From: Goniomonas avonlea
Taxonomy: Eukaryota; Cryptophyceae; Goniomonadida; Goniomonadaceae
Direction of reading: 5' to 3'
NCBI GenBank assembly: GCA_003573635.1
Contig: QUTJ01031444.1
Span: forward strand, 1-11,806
DNA length: 11,806 nucleotides
Shown: in pieces, positions 1 to 11,000 of the stretch
Numbering within the stretch: position 1 is the stretch's first letter
Layout: each line of letters begins with the position of its first letter
The notes under the pieces: generated by a model
Database searches by the model: none
What the model saw: only the letters and a program-made list of their open reading frames with translations
Told to the model about the DNA's origin: nothing
Made by a program: the position numbers and the translations under genes

Positions 1-285
1 AGGAGGAAGGAAAGAGGGAGGAAGGAGGACGGAGGACGGCGGAGGAAGGAGGAAGGAGGAGGAAGGAACGAGGACGGAAGGAGGAAGGAAGGAGGATGGA
101 AGAAAGAGGAGGAAGGAGGAGGAAGGAGGAGGTGGAGGGGAGGGTGAGAGGTGGAGGGGAAAGTGAGAGGTGGAGGGGGGAGTGGGCGGTGGGAGGGGGA
201 AGTAAAGGAGGGAAGGAGGGAAGGGGAAGTGAGTGAGAGGTGGCAGGGAAGGGGTGGGAAGAGGAAGTGGCAGGGAGGGGTCAGC
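1..285. repeat. Purine-rich GGA/GGAA tract in the left-edge intron
   Basis: About 285 bases are almost purely A and G on the plus strand, built from imperfect GGAGGAA, GGAAGGA and GGTGGAGGGG words. On the coding strand this is a long polypyrimidine tract just downstream of the domain IV S1 donor. It continues past the window edge. No exon is seen in it. Confidence 0.9.
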
Positions 286-293
286 GCACACAC

Positions 294-459
294 CTGCCAC
301 TGCAACTCCAGCATCTCCTCACTCATCCCCTCGTGGTACATCGCGACGATAATTGCATTTGCGGTCAGGACGAGCATCATTAGGTAACGGAAGTAACGGG
401 ATAGCAGGAGTTTGAAGATGTCAGCGCGCACGTAGCCTTGTGGCATCACGTACATTTCG
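294..459 (-). CDS. Exon: III-IV linker end and domain IV S1 helix
   Basis: EMYVMPQGYVRADIFKLLLS completes the III-IV linker, and RYFRYLMMLVLTANAIIVAM is S1 of domain IV, followed by YHEGMSEEMLELQWQ. Donor GGCAG|GTGTGT, phase 0. The acceptor CATGCGCAG was chosen because it restores phase 2 and places the linker Gly at the family spacing. The next exon is beyond the left edge. Confidence 0.8.
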
Positions 460-1981
460 CTGCGCATGACAGTGAGAACGGACTCTTCCGTCTGTCAACA
501 CCAACCTGAAAAAGTCAGCAAGGCGGCTTTGCGTTGCAGCCCACCGCAGCTGCTTCTCTGAGGGAAGGTGAACGGCCTCCAGATGCGCGAAGTACTTGAC
601 AATGACAGTGATTGACAGGTTCGCGATGAAAAACCTTCCAAGCAGAATGTAGAGCATGAAGTACGCCGCAGACATCTGCGACGTGAGGCAGGGCGTGAGA
701 AGTGAAACAGTCGTGAAAGCAGTGAGACAGAGCAGGAAACAAGTGATGTAGTGCGGAGACAAGTGAGACAGTGAGACAGTGCGGAGACAAGCGAAGATTG
801 CCTTTGCAGGGCAGCGCAGCGCGCACGCACGGCAGGGGCAGAGAGCAGGACAGTAGACGGCTGAGAGGAGAGGGCACAGAGACGCGTGGGGCAGGACACA
901 GTACATGGCAGGAACAAGACAGGGCAGGGACAGGGCACAGTACATGATAGGAATAACAGGGCAGGGGCAGGGCACAGTACATTACAGGAATAAGAGCAGG
1001 GACGGAACAGGGCGCAGTGCAAGGCTGGGACAGGACAGGGGCAGACTAGCGCGGGAGGGCACAGTACGGCTGCAGACAACCCACTGGGACATCGATAACA
1101 GATCACCACACACCGGAGTAAAGCCGATCTCTGACTGGCGGTCACGTGCAGTCATGTCTTGTGCCGCTTGCAGCACCCGAGCCCACTCCAAGGTCGTTAC
1201 CCGAACCTACGAGCAAAGCGTCAAAACATCGGTCAAAGGTCACCCCGCTGGCATTTTTTTTCCTCCACCCAGCCCTCCCGCACCCACCGCTCTCCCGCAT
1301 CCACTGCTCTCCTGTGCCCATCGCCTCTCCCACACATCAGTGCTCGTCACGCGAGAAACCCATCGTAATAGTACTGGGCATTGGCCCACACACTAAGGGC
1401 CTCAAAACAGCCTCTCCCTCCGCACCCCCCTTTGTATCCTCTCTCGGTCGCCCTCCCGCTCCCTCCCTCTCCTCTCTCCCTTATTCGGTCTCGCTCACAC
1501 TCTCGCTCCCCCTCTTTCCCTCTCTCGCTCGCTTACTCCCTCCGAAAACAACACAAGGAGACACGCATGCACACCACACTGGCAGAGGAAGAGTGTTCAC
1601 AGAAAGAAACATTTGACGCACAAGCGTCACGAAGCCTTGCAAGGTATCGTCGAAGTTGTAGGGGACGTTGCCCCACACCCGAGGGCGCAAGGCCAGGTCT
1701 TGCGTGTACGTTCCAACGCAATCGTCCCGGCCTTCAGGGTAGCGAATGTTCTGCAAGTCGTTGCAAGCGAAGAAGCGAAATGCAAAGATCCCGCGGCCTG
1801 CCATAGCCAAATCAAAACCGTGGTCAAATAACGTTGGCTCACTACACATCAGTCAGCAAAGCGAACGCGAGCGAGCGCCTCTGAGTGACACATTATGCGC
1901 ACGCAAATACACAAAACAATTCGTTACAGCGAACAAAAGCTCCTCCTCCTCCACCACCACCAAAACAACTACCTACTTCTC

Positions 1982-2048
<67 letters not shown>

Positions 2049-5000
2049 CTGCAACTGCTGCAGCAGCAACAGCACCACCTCCACCAGCACACCAGGAGTA
2101 GTCGAGTGCCTGGCACGACCGGAAACAAACCACGAGAGAGAATGTTATCCCATTATCCATGCGCTATGGCTGGATGCGCGCATATCAATACATACACAGT
2201 AGTTGTTCGACTCACCCAAGATGGCGAAGATGATCGTGAAGACGAGGTAGAGGCAAATGACGTAGACGAGCGCCTTGAGAGACCCGACCAAGGAGCTCAC
2301 AATGCGGCGCATGCTCTCAAACCGACCCTGCTGTTCAGTCAACAACCCAACACCTCGTTTTCAGGTTCGTTATATATCGGCGGGCTTGCCACGACAGGAT
2401 TGAGCTTAATTCCAGGGATTGTAATCTCATGACAGGATTGTGTGCAGTCGCGGGACTACGAAGCAGAAAGGTTCTTGACCGGAGCCTTACGAGACCCGAG
2501 CAAGGAGTTCACAACGCGACGCATGCTCTCAAACCTGCTCTGCTGCTCGTCGCTTTCATGACTTTGCTGCTGAGAGCCTATCTTCTCTGCCGTAACAAGA
2601 TAGCCACGCAACCCATGGTACCCATGCAACCCATTCAAGGCGACCCGCTGGTGAGCAAGAGCACGGACACGTGTGCGTTGAGACAGGGTGCGAGGAGACG
2701 GAGGAGAGGGCAAGTGGGCGACGCACCACCATGCGCATGGGCCTGAGGCAGCGGATCACCCGCAGCACGCGCACTGACTCCAGACCAGAGAGCGCAAAAT
2801 CGATTGCGGTGAGGGAGAGGACGCTGAAGTCGAAGATGTTCCAAGGGACCTTCCAGAACCTCACACCCTGCCTTGGGGTTCAAAGGAAGAAGATAACTGA
2901 CACCCGGCCTACAATCTGCCAAAATCCGACAAAAACTGCCAAACCCGACTGGTAGGTATTCTGTCGTGCTTCGACCCCCACAAACTGTTACCTCCGCCGC
3001 CGTCACTTCCCCCAAAGATGCCTCAGCGAAAGTATGGGGGAATACATATGATATGCGAATAAATATGGGGACTAAACATGTACACAAACACATAAGAAAG
3101 TGCTCGAAGCGAACTCACCCGTGAGCAATCGGCGCGAACACCTCAGAAAATACGGCGATATGATAGAAATGTGCCCACCAAAGCACGAAACCATTGGCAC
3201 AAAGGCACCATACAGGAACCGTGCAACAAACTCCAGTCCGAGCACGGAATGCGGGCAACAAACAAAACCATGGTGTTCTGACGGATCGAAGACAGAAATC
3301 GAGGACTTGAAAAAAGGAAAATATCGTCACGGAAACAGTTAAAACAGCAACAAGACAAGAAACACACCCATGCGGCAAGCTTAAACACAAACTCCAGCGC
3401 GAACATAACCAAGAAGAAGACGTCAAGCCCGAACTGCACGTGGAGCGGCACGAGATAGTCCTCTCGCCCTGGAGGCCCAACGCAGGCCAGCGCCAAGGAC
3501 GACGCCAAGATGATCACGACGTACACTCCCTCGAAGGCGCGGTGCTCGACTGCCTTCTGCTCGGCCCAGTGTTACAGCGCGAGAGCACACTCAAGATTGG
3601 CGTCATGATACCATGTTTACGAAATCACAAGCCGGTCGATGAGGAATCCATGATACCCCAACGCTCCTTCTCGTTGTGTGTTGCTTGCTCTCTTCGCCGT
3701 CACTCAGCTCTGTCCCCACCTCACTCTGCTCACCTCGCAGGTGGGAAGCGAGCAAGCAACACGGACGCGTGAAGCACGTGGTCACAGCCTCGCCTCAACG
3801 GACTGTTCAAACACCACGCTCTCGAGGAAGCCACCCTGGCGGAAAGAACACGGACCATGGTCACAGCGACAGCGTGCTCGTGCGGATCGTGCTGAGCTGG
3901 GGTGTGAATGAACGACCTCACTCTCTTTGTTCCATTTCGCTTTGACCACCACAACGACCAACCTGATATATTGATCCTCATGCATTCTGTTCGCGCCGCT
4001 CCCGCATTCACCCCGTGCATAGGCTCACACAAAAACGCCAAAATGTGAAGGCGGCACCTGGCACTTCTTCCTCCACGGCTGGTCGCTGGCGTCCTCCAAC
4101 TGCGAGATGTCCACGTCGAGGTCGTCCCCCTGCAGCGGCGGTCACGACTGCCATCTCCACACCCGCCAATATCAGTACACACACCACGACACAACGAGGG
4201 GGGGGGGGAGGCACACCATTACTGAGCCAGAAGGGCTCGGACCGGCACTGGCAGCAGGCGAGGCATCCCGCGCCATGCTTGGGCCGCCACTGCGGCAGTG
4301 GGGTCAGCGCGACAAGGAGAGCAGACGACAAACGGGCGACAGGTAACTGGTTACGGCGCCTTGTGTGACGCTGTCGCTTATGCCGGAACACTATGGGAAC
4401 AAAACATAAAACTGTCATCGATTAGGCCTGTTCCCGCTCTAAGAAGGCCGGGCACGCTGTGAAAGCGAGAACTCGTGCACGAGTGCCCACTCTTTTCAGG
4501 GTCAGGAACTTGAACGTCCTGAGCGGCGCGAAGCCCAGGGCAAGGTGTAAACTTGGACGTGGAGATGTCACTAACACAGCGGCCCCAGGGGGAGCCAAAG
4601 GATCGAGCTCACCCACTTACCTGAACGTTCTGATTTTGTTTCGGAAGGACTTCGCCGCGCGAAGAAGGAAAGAGGACTTGAGCCACTCTCGCGTTCGGCT
4701 CCCGGGCTTGGGGAGGGCCGGGGGTGGCGGGGCCCTCACAGGTCGATACCAAGGAATCAGAGTGGCCACAGCCTCTCTCACTCCTGACTTCACCTGCGGA
4801 TGCTGTCACTGCCCTTACTCCCAAGGGGGAAGGTACAGCCAAAACTCGAGAACATCGCTCGACAATCACAGCCATATGGAAGATAGCAACAAGGACAACG
4901 ACAACGAGAACGGCATAAGGCGTGCATGAGCCGCAAGTACACCAGGGAAAGGTGTACCCCCCCCTTGTCTTACAAAACCCCACCTCGACGTTTTCGACAA

Positions 5001-8000
5001 TCGCAGCGATAAGGAGGTTAAGCAGGACATAGTTGCAGAAGAAGTAGATGAAGACAAAGTACGCCCCCGCGGCGATGGAGTAGAGAATCTCGATGCCTTT
5101 GCCTGTTGCTGCCGTCAACGAGACAGGAGCGTACGAACTACACAACCACAAAAAAAAGGGGAGACGAGAACGGAGAAAGCCCCCCCCCCCCCCCCTCTCC
5201 CTCCCTCTCTGCCCCCCCTCCCCCCCCCGCGGCAATGTGGAAGAGAATCTCGATGCCTTTCCTGGTGCATGCTGTAGCCATAACTGCGCCCGATGCAGTT
5301 TCCTGCTACATGGGGGCCGCACTATGCTCGCGATGCCTTTTCCTGCTTCCGCTAGCAAACATTCCAAGCTCTCGACGGGGAGCAACGTAACCAAAACTGG
5401 GAGAAGCAAACGAACACCGCAGTATGCGGAGGAGTGAACCGCAACTTGGGCAACGGGCAAAGAGTCACCTTGCGGCTTGACGGCTGGAACCATGGCATCT
5501 TCCAGTACTCGCGTCCAGCCGTCCCCAGTGATAACCACAAACACAGTCACTAACGAGCCCCCAAGCGAGTCGAAATTTGTCCGATAGTTCATTCGACCAC
5601 CAAAGAGCTGCCGACATGAATTTCAGACAGGAAGGCAAAGAACAAACACAGCGAGGGAGAGGGAAGACAGGGCAAGAGGGAGAGGAGTGCGCTGTGGAAG
5701 AGGGGGAGCGGAGAGACGGAGACCAGGGAGCGTGAGACAGGAACAGGGAGGAGAGAGAGGCAAGAGACAGTGTAACAAAGAGGAGCGGGGGCATGCAAGG
5801 TGTGGTGTGGCGCGGTGTCTGGGGCGGCTGTGCTGCTGCGGTGCGGGTGCGGCACCTGGTTCCCAAGGGTAGATGCGACCCAAAGGAAGAGGAAAATGAT
5901 GAACAAGATGTTGAGAAGGATCTTGCCGGAGCGGACCATTGTCTGCAGCAGCTCCCACAGCTTGGGAACCTGAGGGTGCAGCCCATCACGACACATAACG
6001 ATGGATTCTGAGGAGATCAAGACCACGGGCATAACACAACGGTTGTTTTCATCCGAACTTCTTTGGAGAACAAACAGCGCCGCAACCATCAGAATCGCGC
6101 ACCTTGTGGATGAGGCGAGCCATCCGCAGCACTCGAAACATTCGGAACACTCGCAGAACGCTGACATTCGAGAGCGACGGCGCTAACGATTGCAGAGGAA
6201 TAGCAGCTGCCGTAAGGAAGACAATTATGGCGTCAGCGACGTTGGACCACCGTCGAAGGTAGGTCCGGACGGTGTACGCGCAGCACTTGAGGAAGAGCTC
6301 AAGAAAGAAGAACACTGCAAAAAAGTACTCCAGGATCTGGAGAAGGAGTCAGGCCTAAGAACTTAGTCAGGCCTAAGAACTTTGTCAGGCCTAAGAACTT
6401 AGTAGTCAGGCCTAAGAACTTAGTCAGGCCTAAGAACTTAGTCAGGCCTAAGAACTTAGTCAGGCCTAAGAACTTAGTCAGGCCTAAGAACTTCGAAGAG
6501 GACTGAGATCTGTGCACACTACCGTGTAACGTCGTGTAGAGTCTGCGTGTTTATGAACCGAGTTTTGAAACGTGAAAAAGAGATGCATGCAATCCACGAG
6601 AGCATGTCTCCCGGAGAGTGAACTAGCAGGTCTCCTTCCAGAGTATTCTCAAGTATCTGCAAGGAAGACCTACGTGTCACCGCACTTACCCTGACCGAGG
6701 CACTTACACACCCGAGCACTCCCCTACCAAGGCATACCCTAACCGACTACTGAGACACTTAACCAAGACATTTCATCGCGTTCACTGCTCACACTCCGAG
6801 GCGTTTGTTCACGCGCGCGCTCTGTGCGTGTGTCTGAAACCAAGGACGCACATCGAAAGTATCGGCCATTTCACGTGGCATCCCTTCGTGTTCGATGGCC
6901 ATCGTCAGTGTGTTGAGGAGAATCACACTCATGACCAGGTACTCGAACCACGGCTGCCCCACCTGCGCCAGGCAGTCACGGACGGGAGCAGGAGAGGGGA
7001 TGTCCTGAGAGCGCGGGGGTGGCATCTCAAGGTAAAGGACGGGAACAGGGGAGAAGCGGGTCAGAGAGATCCTGTCTCTGTGAGTTGTCTGTCAAGGCCA
7101 AGTCCAAGCCACCCAAGAACCTCCGAGCAGAGAGAAGGGCGAGGGTGGGGATCAACCCTCCCAAGGGAGAGAGGGCACCGGAATAAAAAGAAACGCAACG
7201 CAGCAGGTTCAGTTACCGTTCTCTGAAGCCACGTGCCCATCACAAGAGCTTCAGTGTAGTCGGAGTCGCCGCTGCCTCCCATGCCGGACATGCCTAGTCT
7301 GGACTCCTGCGAGACGCTGCCTGCTTTAGACGACGCCGCCAATGTCCCACCGTCGTCCAGCTGTCACCAAGGTGTCAGCGCGTGGACCTTTTTTTTCGAT
7401 TCCTGAAGGCGTCCTGTCCCTCTTTGCCTCTTGCTGGCCAGACGGCTGCGTGGGCGAACGTGGACCTTGGGGCACCAAGTGAACCCTATCCCAGAACTCC
7501 CTCGGAGAAATATCTCTTTCTCCCCCCCCGTTGCTCTATCTCCCCCAGAAGCTTTATCTAGAGAATAATATTATTATATATTTTCGATATAATAAGGCAA
7601 TTTTGGCGCAGATCATCCAAAGAGGTCAAGGGGGTGGGAGTGCGGCGCATGTCATGGCTGAGCTTCACAGCCGCCAAGGGAAGAGTCGCAGCGCCCCCTC
7701 CTCCCTTGTGCAGGCAGTGAAAAGTGCCCCGCAACATGTCAAGGCGGCGGGTTCAACGTGGAATCAAAGGGGAATACTGAGCGAGGGGCTGGAAACGTGG
7801 GTGCTTTCAAGTTGCAACTTTCGGTTCAGCCAAGTGCACTCCTTTGATGAGTTGCATGCAGTACCACCCGCTCGTTCGCCTCATAGCATATCATATCATA
7901 TCGTGCCACCAGTTCACTTGCAGCGTAGCGCACCTGCTTCTGGTCGAACGCAGTCTTGCGGGTGCGCTGCCGCACCGCAGTGAAGGAGTCCACGATGACC

Positions 8001-11000
8001 GCCACAAACAGGTTGACGAAGAGAAGCGAGAAAACCACCACCGGAACCACGAGCAAAATGCCGGTGGACCATCTGAACCGCGACTCCGACTGCGAGATTG
8101 TTAGTGGAAGACTGCACGTACATGCACCACCCAGGGCGCTCACATCTGTCACCCCTTCGCACTCTTTGAGGTTGGGGGAGACACCACCCAGGGCACTCAC
8201 ATCTGTCACCCCTTCGCACTCTGTGAGGATCACAGGTAACAAAATGCAGTGGAACACTTGGATCGTGCACAGTAGCTCTCAGATTGGTCAACCTGAGAGT
8301 CAACTCGAGCATGGGGAGGAACCGCTCAGCGGTCACAGATCAGGGGTCCAGACGGGAGTGTGTGTGTGTGAGTGGCGCGTGCGTGTGTGTGGGAGAGTGC
8401 GCATATGCATCGAATCCGCGTGAGGCAAACAACACGGAGCAGAGGGGATTAAGACCTCCAGCTACCGCAGTGGCCACAGATCACATAAGGGAGCGGTCAG
8501 TCCTCTCGCCCTCCTCCCCCCGCCCCTATCCCGCTAACCCCCCTCTCCCCCCTCCCACTCGCTCGCTCGCTGCATACCTGCAGGAGGGGGACCATAATAT
8601 CGCCACTCCACTCATCCAGCGTCATCATTTGCAGCAAGGACAGAATTGAGACCCCCAAGTTGTCGAACCCGACCATCCCTTTGTTTGGGTTCCCCTGAGA
8701 GGTGCGTGATGTCAGTGGTCCGTGTGGTTTTGCGGAAATCACGGTGATTTCGTGGATTCTTGAGGAGTTGATGATGCTATCAAACCCGCACACAGGTTTG
8801 TGTGCGCTAGTTCACCCTATCAGCTCGTCAAGAAACCGACGGCCGGGCAGACTGAGAGTGACACACGGACAAACAGCAACGTCCAGTTCGGAATTTGAGC
8901 CTGTGTTTCGCGAGTTGTATGTTAAAGCCCACGGTTCAGAGGGTGAGTCCGTGTTTCGATGGCAGCAGCCACAGGTACAGTCGCCGGAAAGACTAAGATG
9001 GAGACAGAGATGGAGATAGCCACAACAGAGACAGGATGCACCTGTCCTTGAGAGCAAGTGGAGCCGACAGGACATAAATGGGCGTCCTCCGGGTTGCAGT
9101 ACATGGGAGGCACGAGTGGTCTCTCGCGGAAGTTTGGACTGGCAGTGGTCACACACTGCAAACTACAGTCAGTTGCCTGCACGGCGTCTCTCCGTCTCTC
9201 TGGGGTGAGTTGCCTGCATGTCGTCTCTCTCTGTCTCTCTCAGGGCGAGTTTCCTGCAGGCCATCTCTCTGTCTCTGACTCAGACTCTGTCTCTCTCTCT
9301 CTCTTCTCTCAGTAGATTCCTCGGACTGTGGTCGCTCAGCGCCTCAATCCCACTTGCCCAGCAAAAACCCTCCGTCAGTAATCAATGCCGACAAGTAAGA
9401 AAGAGTGAACCGGTTTCCCCTCCTCTTTAGGCATACCTGCCAGAGCAAGGAGCCCGTGTACGACTGCAAACACACAACTGCGAACGATAACAGAAAGCAG
9501 GCCAGCCCCAGGCAGATGACCATTATCTGTTCGAGTTGGGATTAAAAAGAGTCAAATCATAAGCATAAAATCAGCTGCGCGTGTACTGCGTATCTGTATC
9601 AGCAAGGCCGCCATCAAATGCGGATGGGTTGCCGAATTGGGAGATTACTTCATCAAAAAGAGTTCGGGCACATTTGGTCCTGTGTGGGAGGAATCGCCAG
9701 ATAGGTCGAGAAAAATTTATACGGTGGAGATGCTTTCAGTGGAGGACATCGCACACCGCCGGCACACAGGGAGAGAGATTAGAGAGAACGGGCGGGGGGG
9801 GGAGGGACAAACAGACAGACAGAGAGAGAGAAGAGAGAGAAAGGGGCCAAGGCGACAGAGAGAGGAACCAAAGGTGACCTGAGCAGCCCCTTCACCGAGG
9901 GCACGAAACACGGCTCGAGTTGGAATGAAGAACACCAGCACTCGCAGCGGCAGGAACACTCTCATGAGGCGCAGGGGCTCGAGCGACACCCCGATTTGGT
10001 GCCCGCAGGCAATTTCCACCCACATCGAGACGACCACGGCAAAACTCAGGATTGCCCACCTGTGTGCAGTCCTTGGTCAGATGGAAGTTGTGAAATCGAT
10101 GTTAGGTCGCTGGCCGCCTGCTTCAGGTGACAGTATAGAGTCCTCAACAGTAAAAATCGTCAAGTTAACCACCGGCACGCGGGTGATTTGTTTCCCTCTC
10201 CTCAAGTTTTAACGCCTGTTCTCCAACCTTGTGAGCAAAGATGCGCGACGCGGCGCAGAGGGTGTCACAGCTTCGAGCCTCAGAATTCTCTATGGGGTGC
10301 GCAGCGTGAGGTGACCCCTGTGTGTGTCCGGGGCCGCAGACATGCCTCAGTGGAAATTCTGGCAATCCTATCGAGCGCCGACACTGCTGTGTGCGCCAGG
10401 TTCTGGAAGTGAGACTGTGCCAGCAAGCTTTCTTGATTCCAAACAGATCCGGTCTAGATCGCATAATACCAAAGAAAGGGAGGGAGGAGGCGAGCTGCTT
10501 CAACAGAGGACGGACCCGCTGCTGCGAAGGGCAGAGTGCTTGCCCTGGAACATGCCCAGAGCGAGGGCGCGCCCCCCGAAGTCAATCGTGAACACCAGCG
10601 CGACCACAAGCTCTGCCGCGTCCCACGGGACCCTCTCGGACTCCGACTGTCCGCGTTGCGTGAGAAGAGAGCGACTCGGGATGCCACAAGTCACGGCCGG
10701 TCCATGTCATGCTGAGAGAAGGGTAGTGCGGGAATGGAGGGGTGAGATAGAGAGAGTTAGTGAGAGTGAGAGAGTTAGTGACTTAGTGAGCGAGAGTGAG
10801 AGCGAGCGAAAGAAGGAGCGAGCAAGGATGCGAGTGAGTGGCATGCTGTCGCAATGGCAACCCGTTCCCGGAGCACACACCTGCGTAACACGGTTTGGTC
10901 GGGCTCCAATCGCGATGACCCACACTACAGTAAAGACCATCATCGCCAGATCCCACCCAGGATGGTACAGACGGCCAAACAACCAGTTGCGGAACTCTCC

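Larger units (their letters stand above)
5103..5468 (-). other. Intron between domain II pore and S6 exons
   Basis: This 366-nt intron is unusual in staying open in the channel reading frame, so no stop would mark its retention. It contains degenerate copies of the following exon's start and a strongly G-rich coding-strand tract. Confidence 0.75.
8090..8577 (-). other. Intron between domain I pore and S6 exons
   Basis: This 488-nt intron contains a direct duplication (8127-8232), a GT-rich tract near 8357-8397, and a C-rich pyrimidine stretch (about 8500-8570) just downstream of the pore-exon donor. Confidence 0.75.

Noticed and set aside
421-1145. Overlapping Cys/Pro/Leu-rich minus-strand frames
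   Set aside because: Outside the S6 exon (506-675) they translate an intronic minisatellite. Their composition reflects GGGCAGGG and CAGTACA repeats.
1746-2432. Plus-strand open frame with a long glutamine run
   Set aside because: The run is the translation of the (CAA)22 microsatellite inside an intron of the minus-strand gene. No domain, and the flanks overlap real minus-strand exons.
3775-3840. Possible extra exon (GGFLESVVFEQSVEAR) before domain III S1
   Set aside because: The linker Cys to S1 Phe spacing is already normal when 4058 is joined to 3556. This stretch has no good donor and runs into a stop.
4422-4616. Exon-start duplication in the II-III linker intron
   Set aside because: Words such as GACGTTCAAG resemble the end of the neighbouring exon (AACGTTCAGG), but the match is too short and broken to claim a duplication.
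4609-5592. Single long exon of 327 codons covering domain II pore to linker
   Set aside because: The frame is open throughout, but the parts between 5102 and 5469 and between 4707 and 4984 are low-complexity and have no place in the channel. Strong splice-site and phase matches flank the real exons.
6348-6492. CRISPR-like array
   Set aside because: Units are contiguous 18-bp repeats with no unique spacers, within an intron of a eukaryotic gene.
6299-6517. Minus-strand peptide with eight KFLGLT repeats
   Set aside because: It is the 18-bp array read in a frame different from the channel exon. The array lies in an intron, and the frame only stays open because the unit is a multiple of three.
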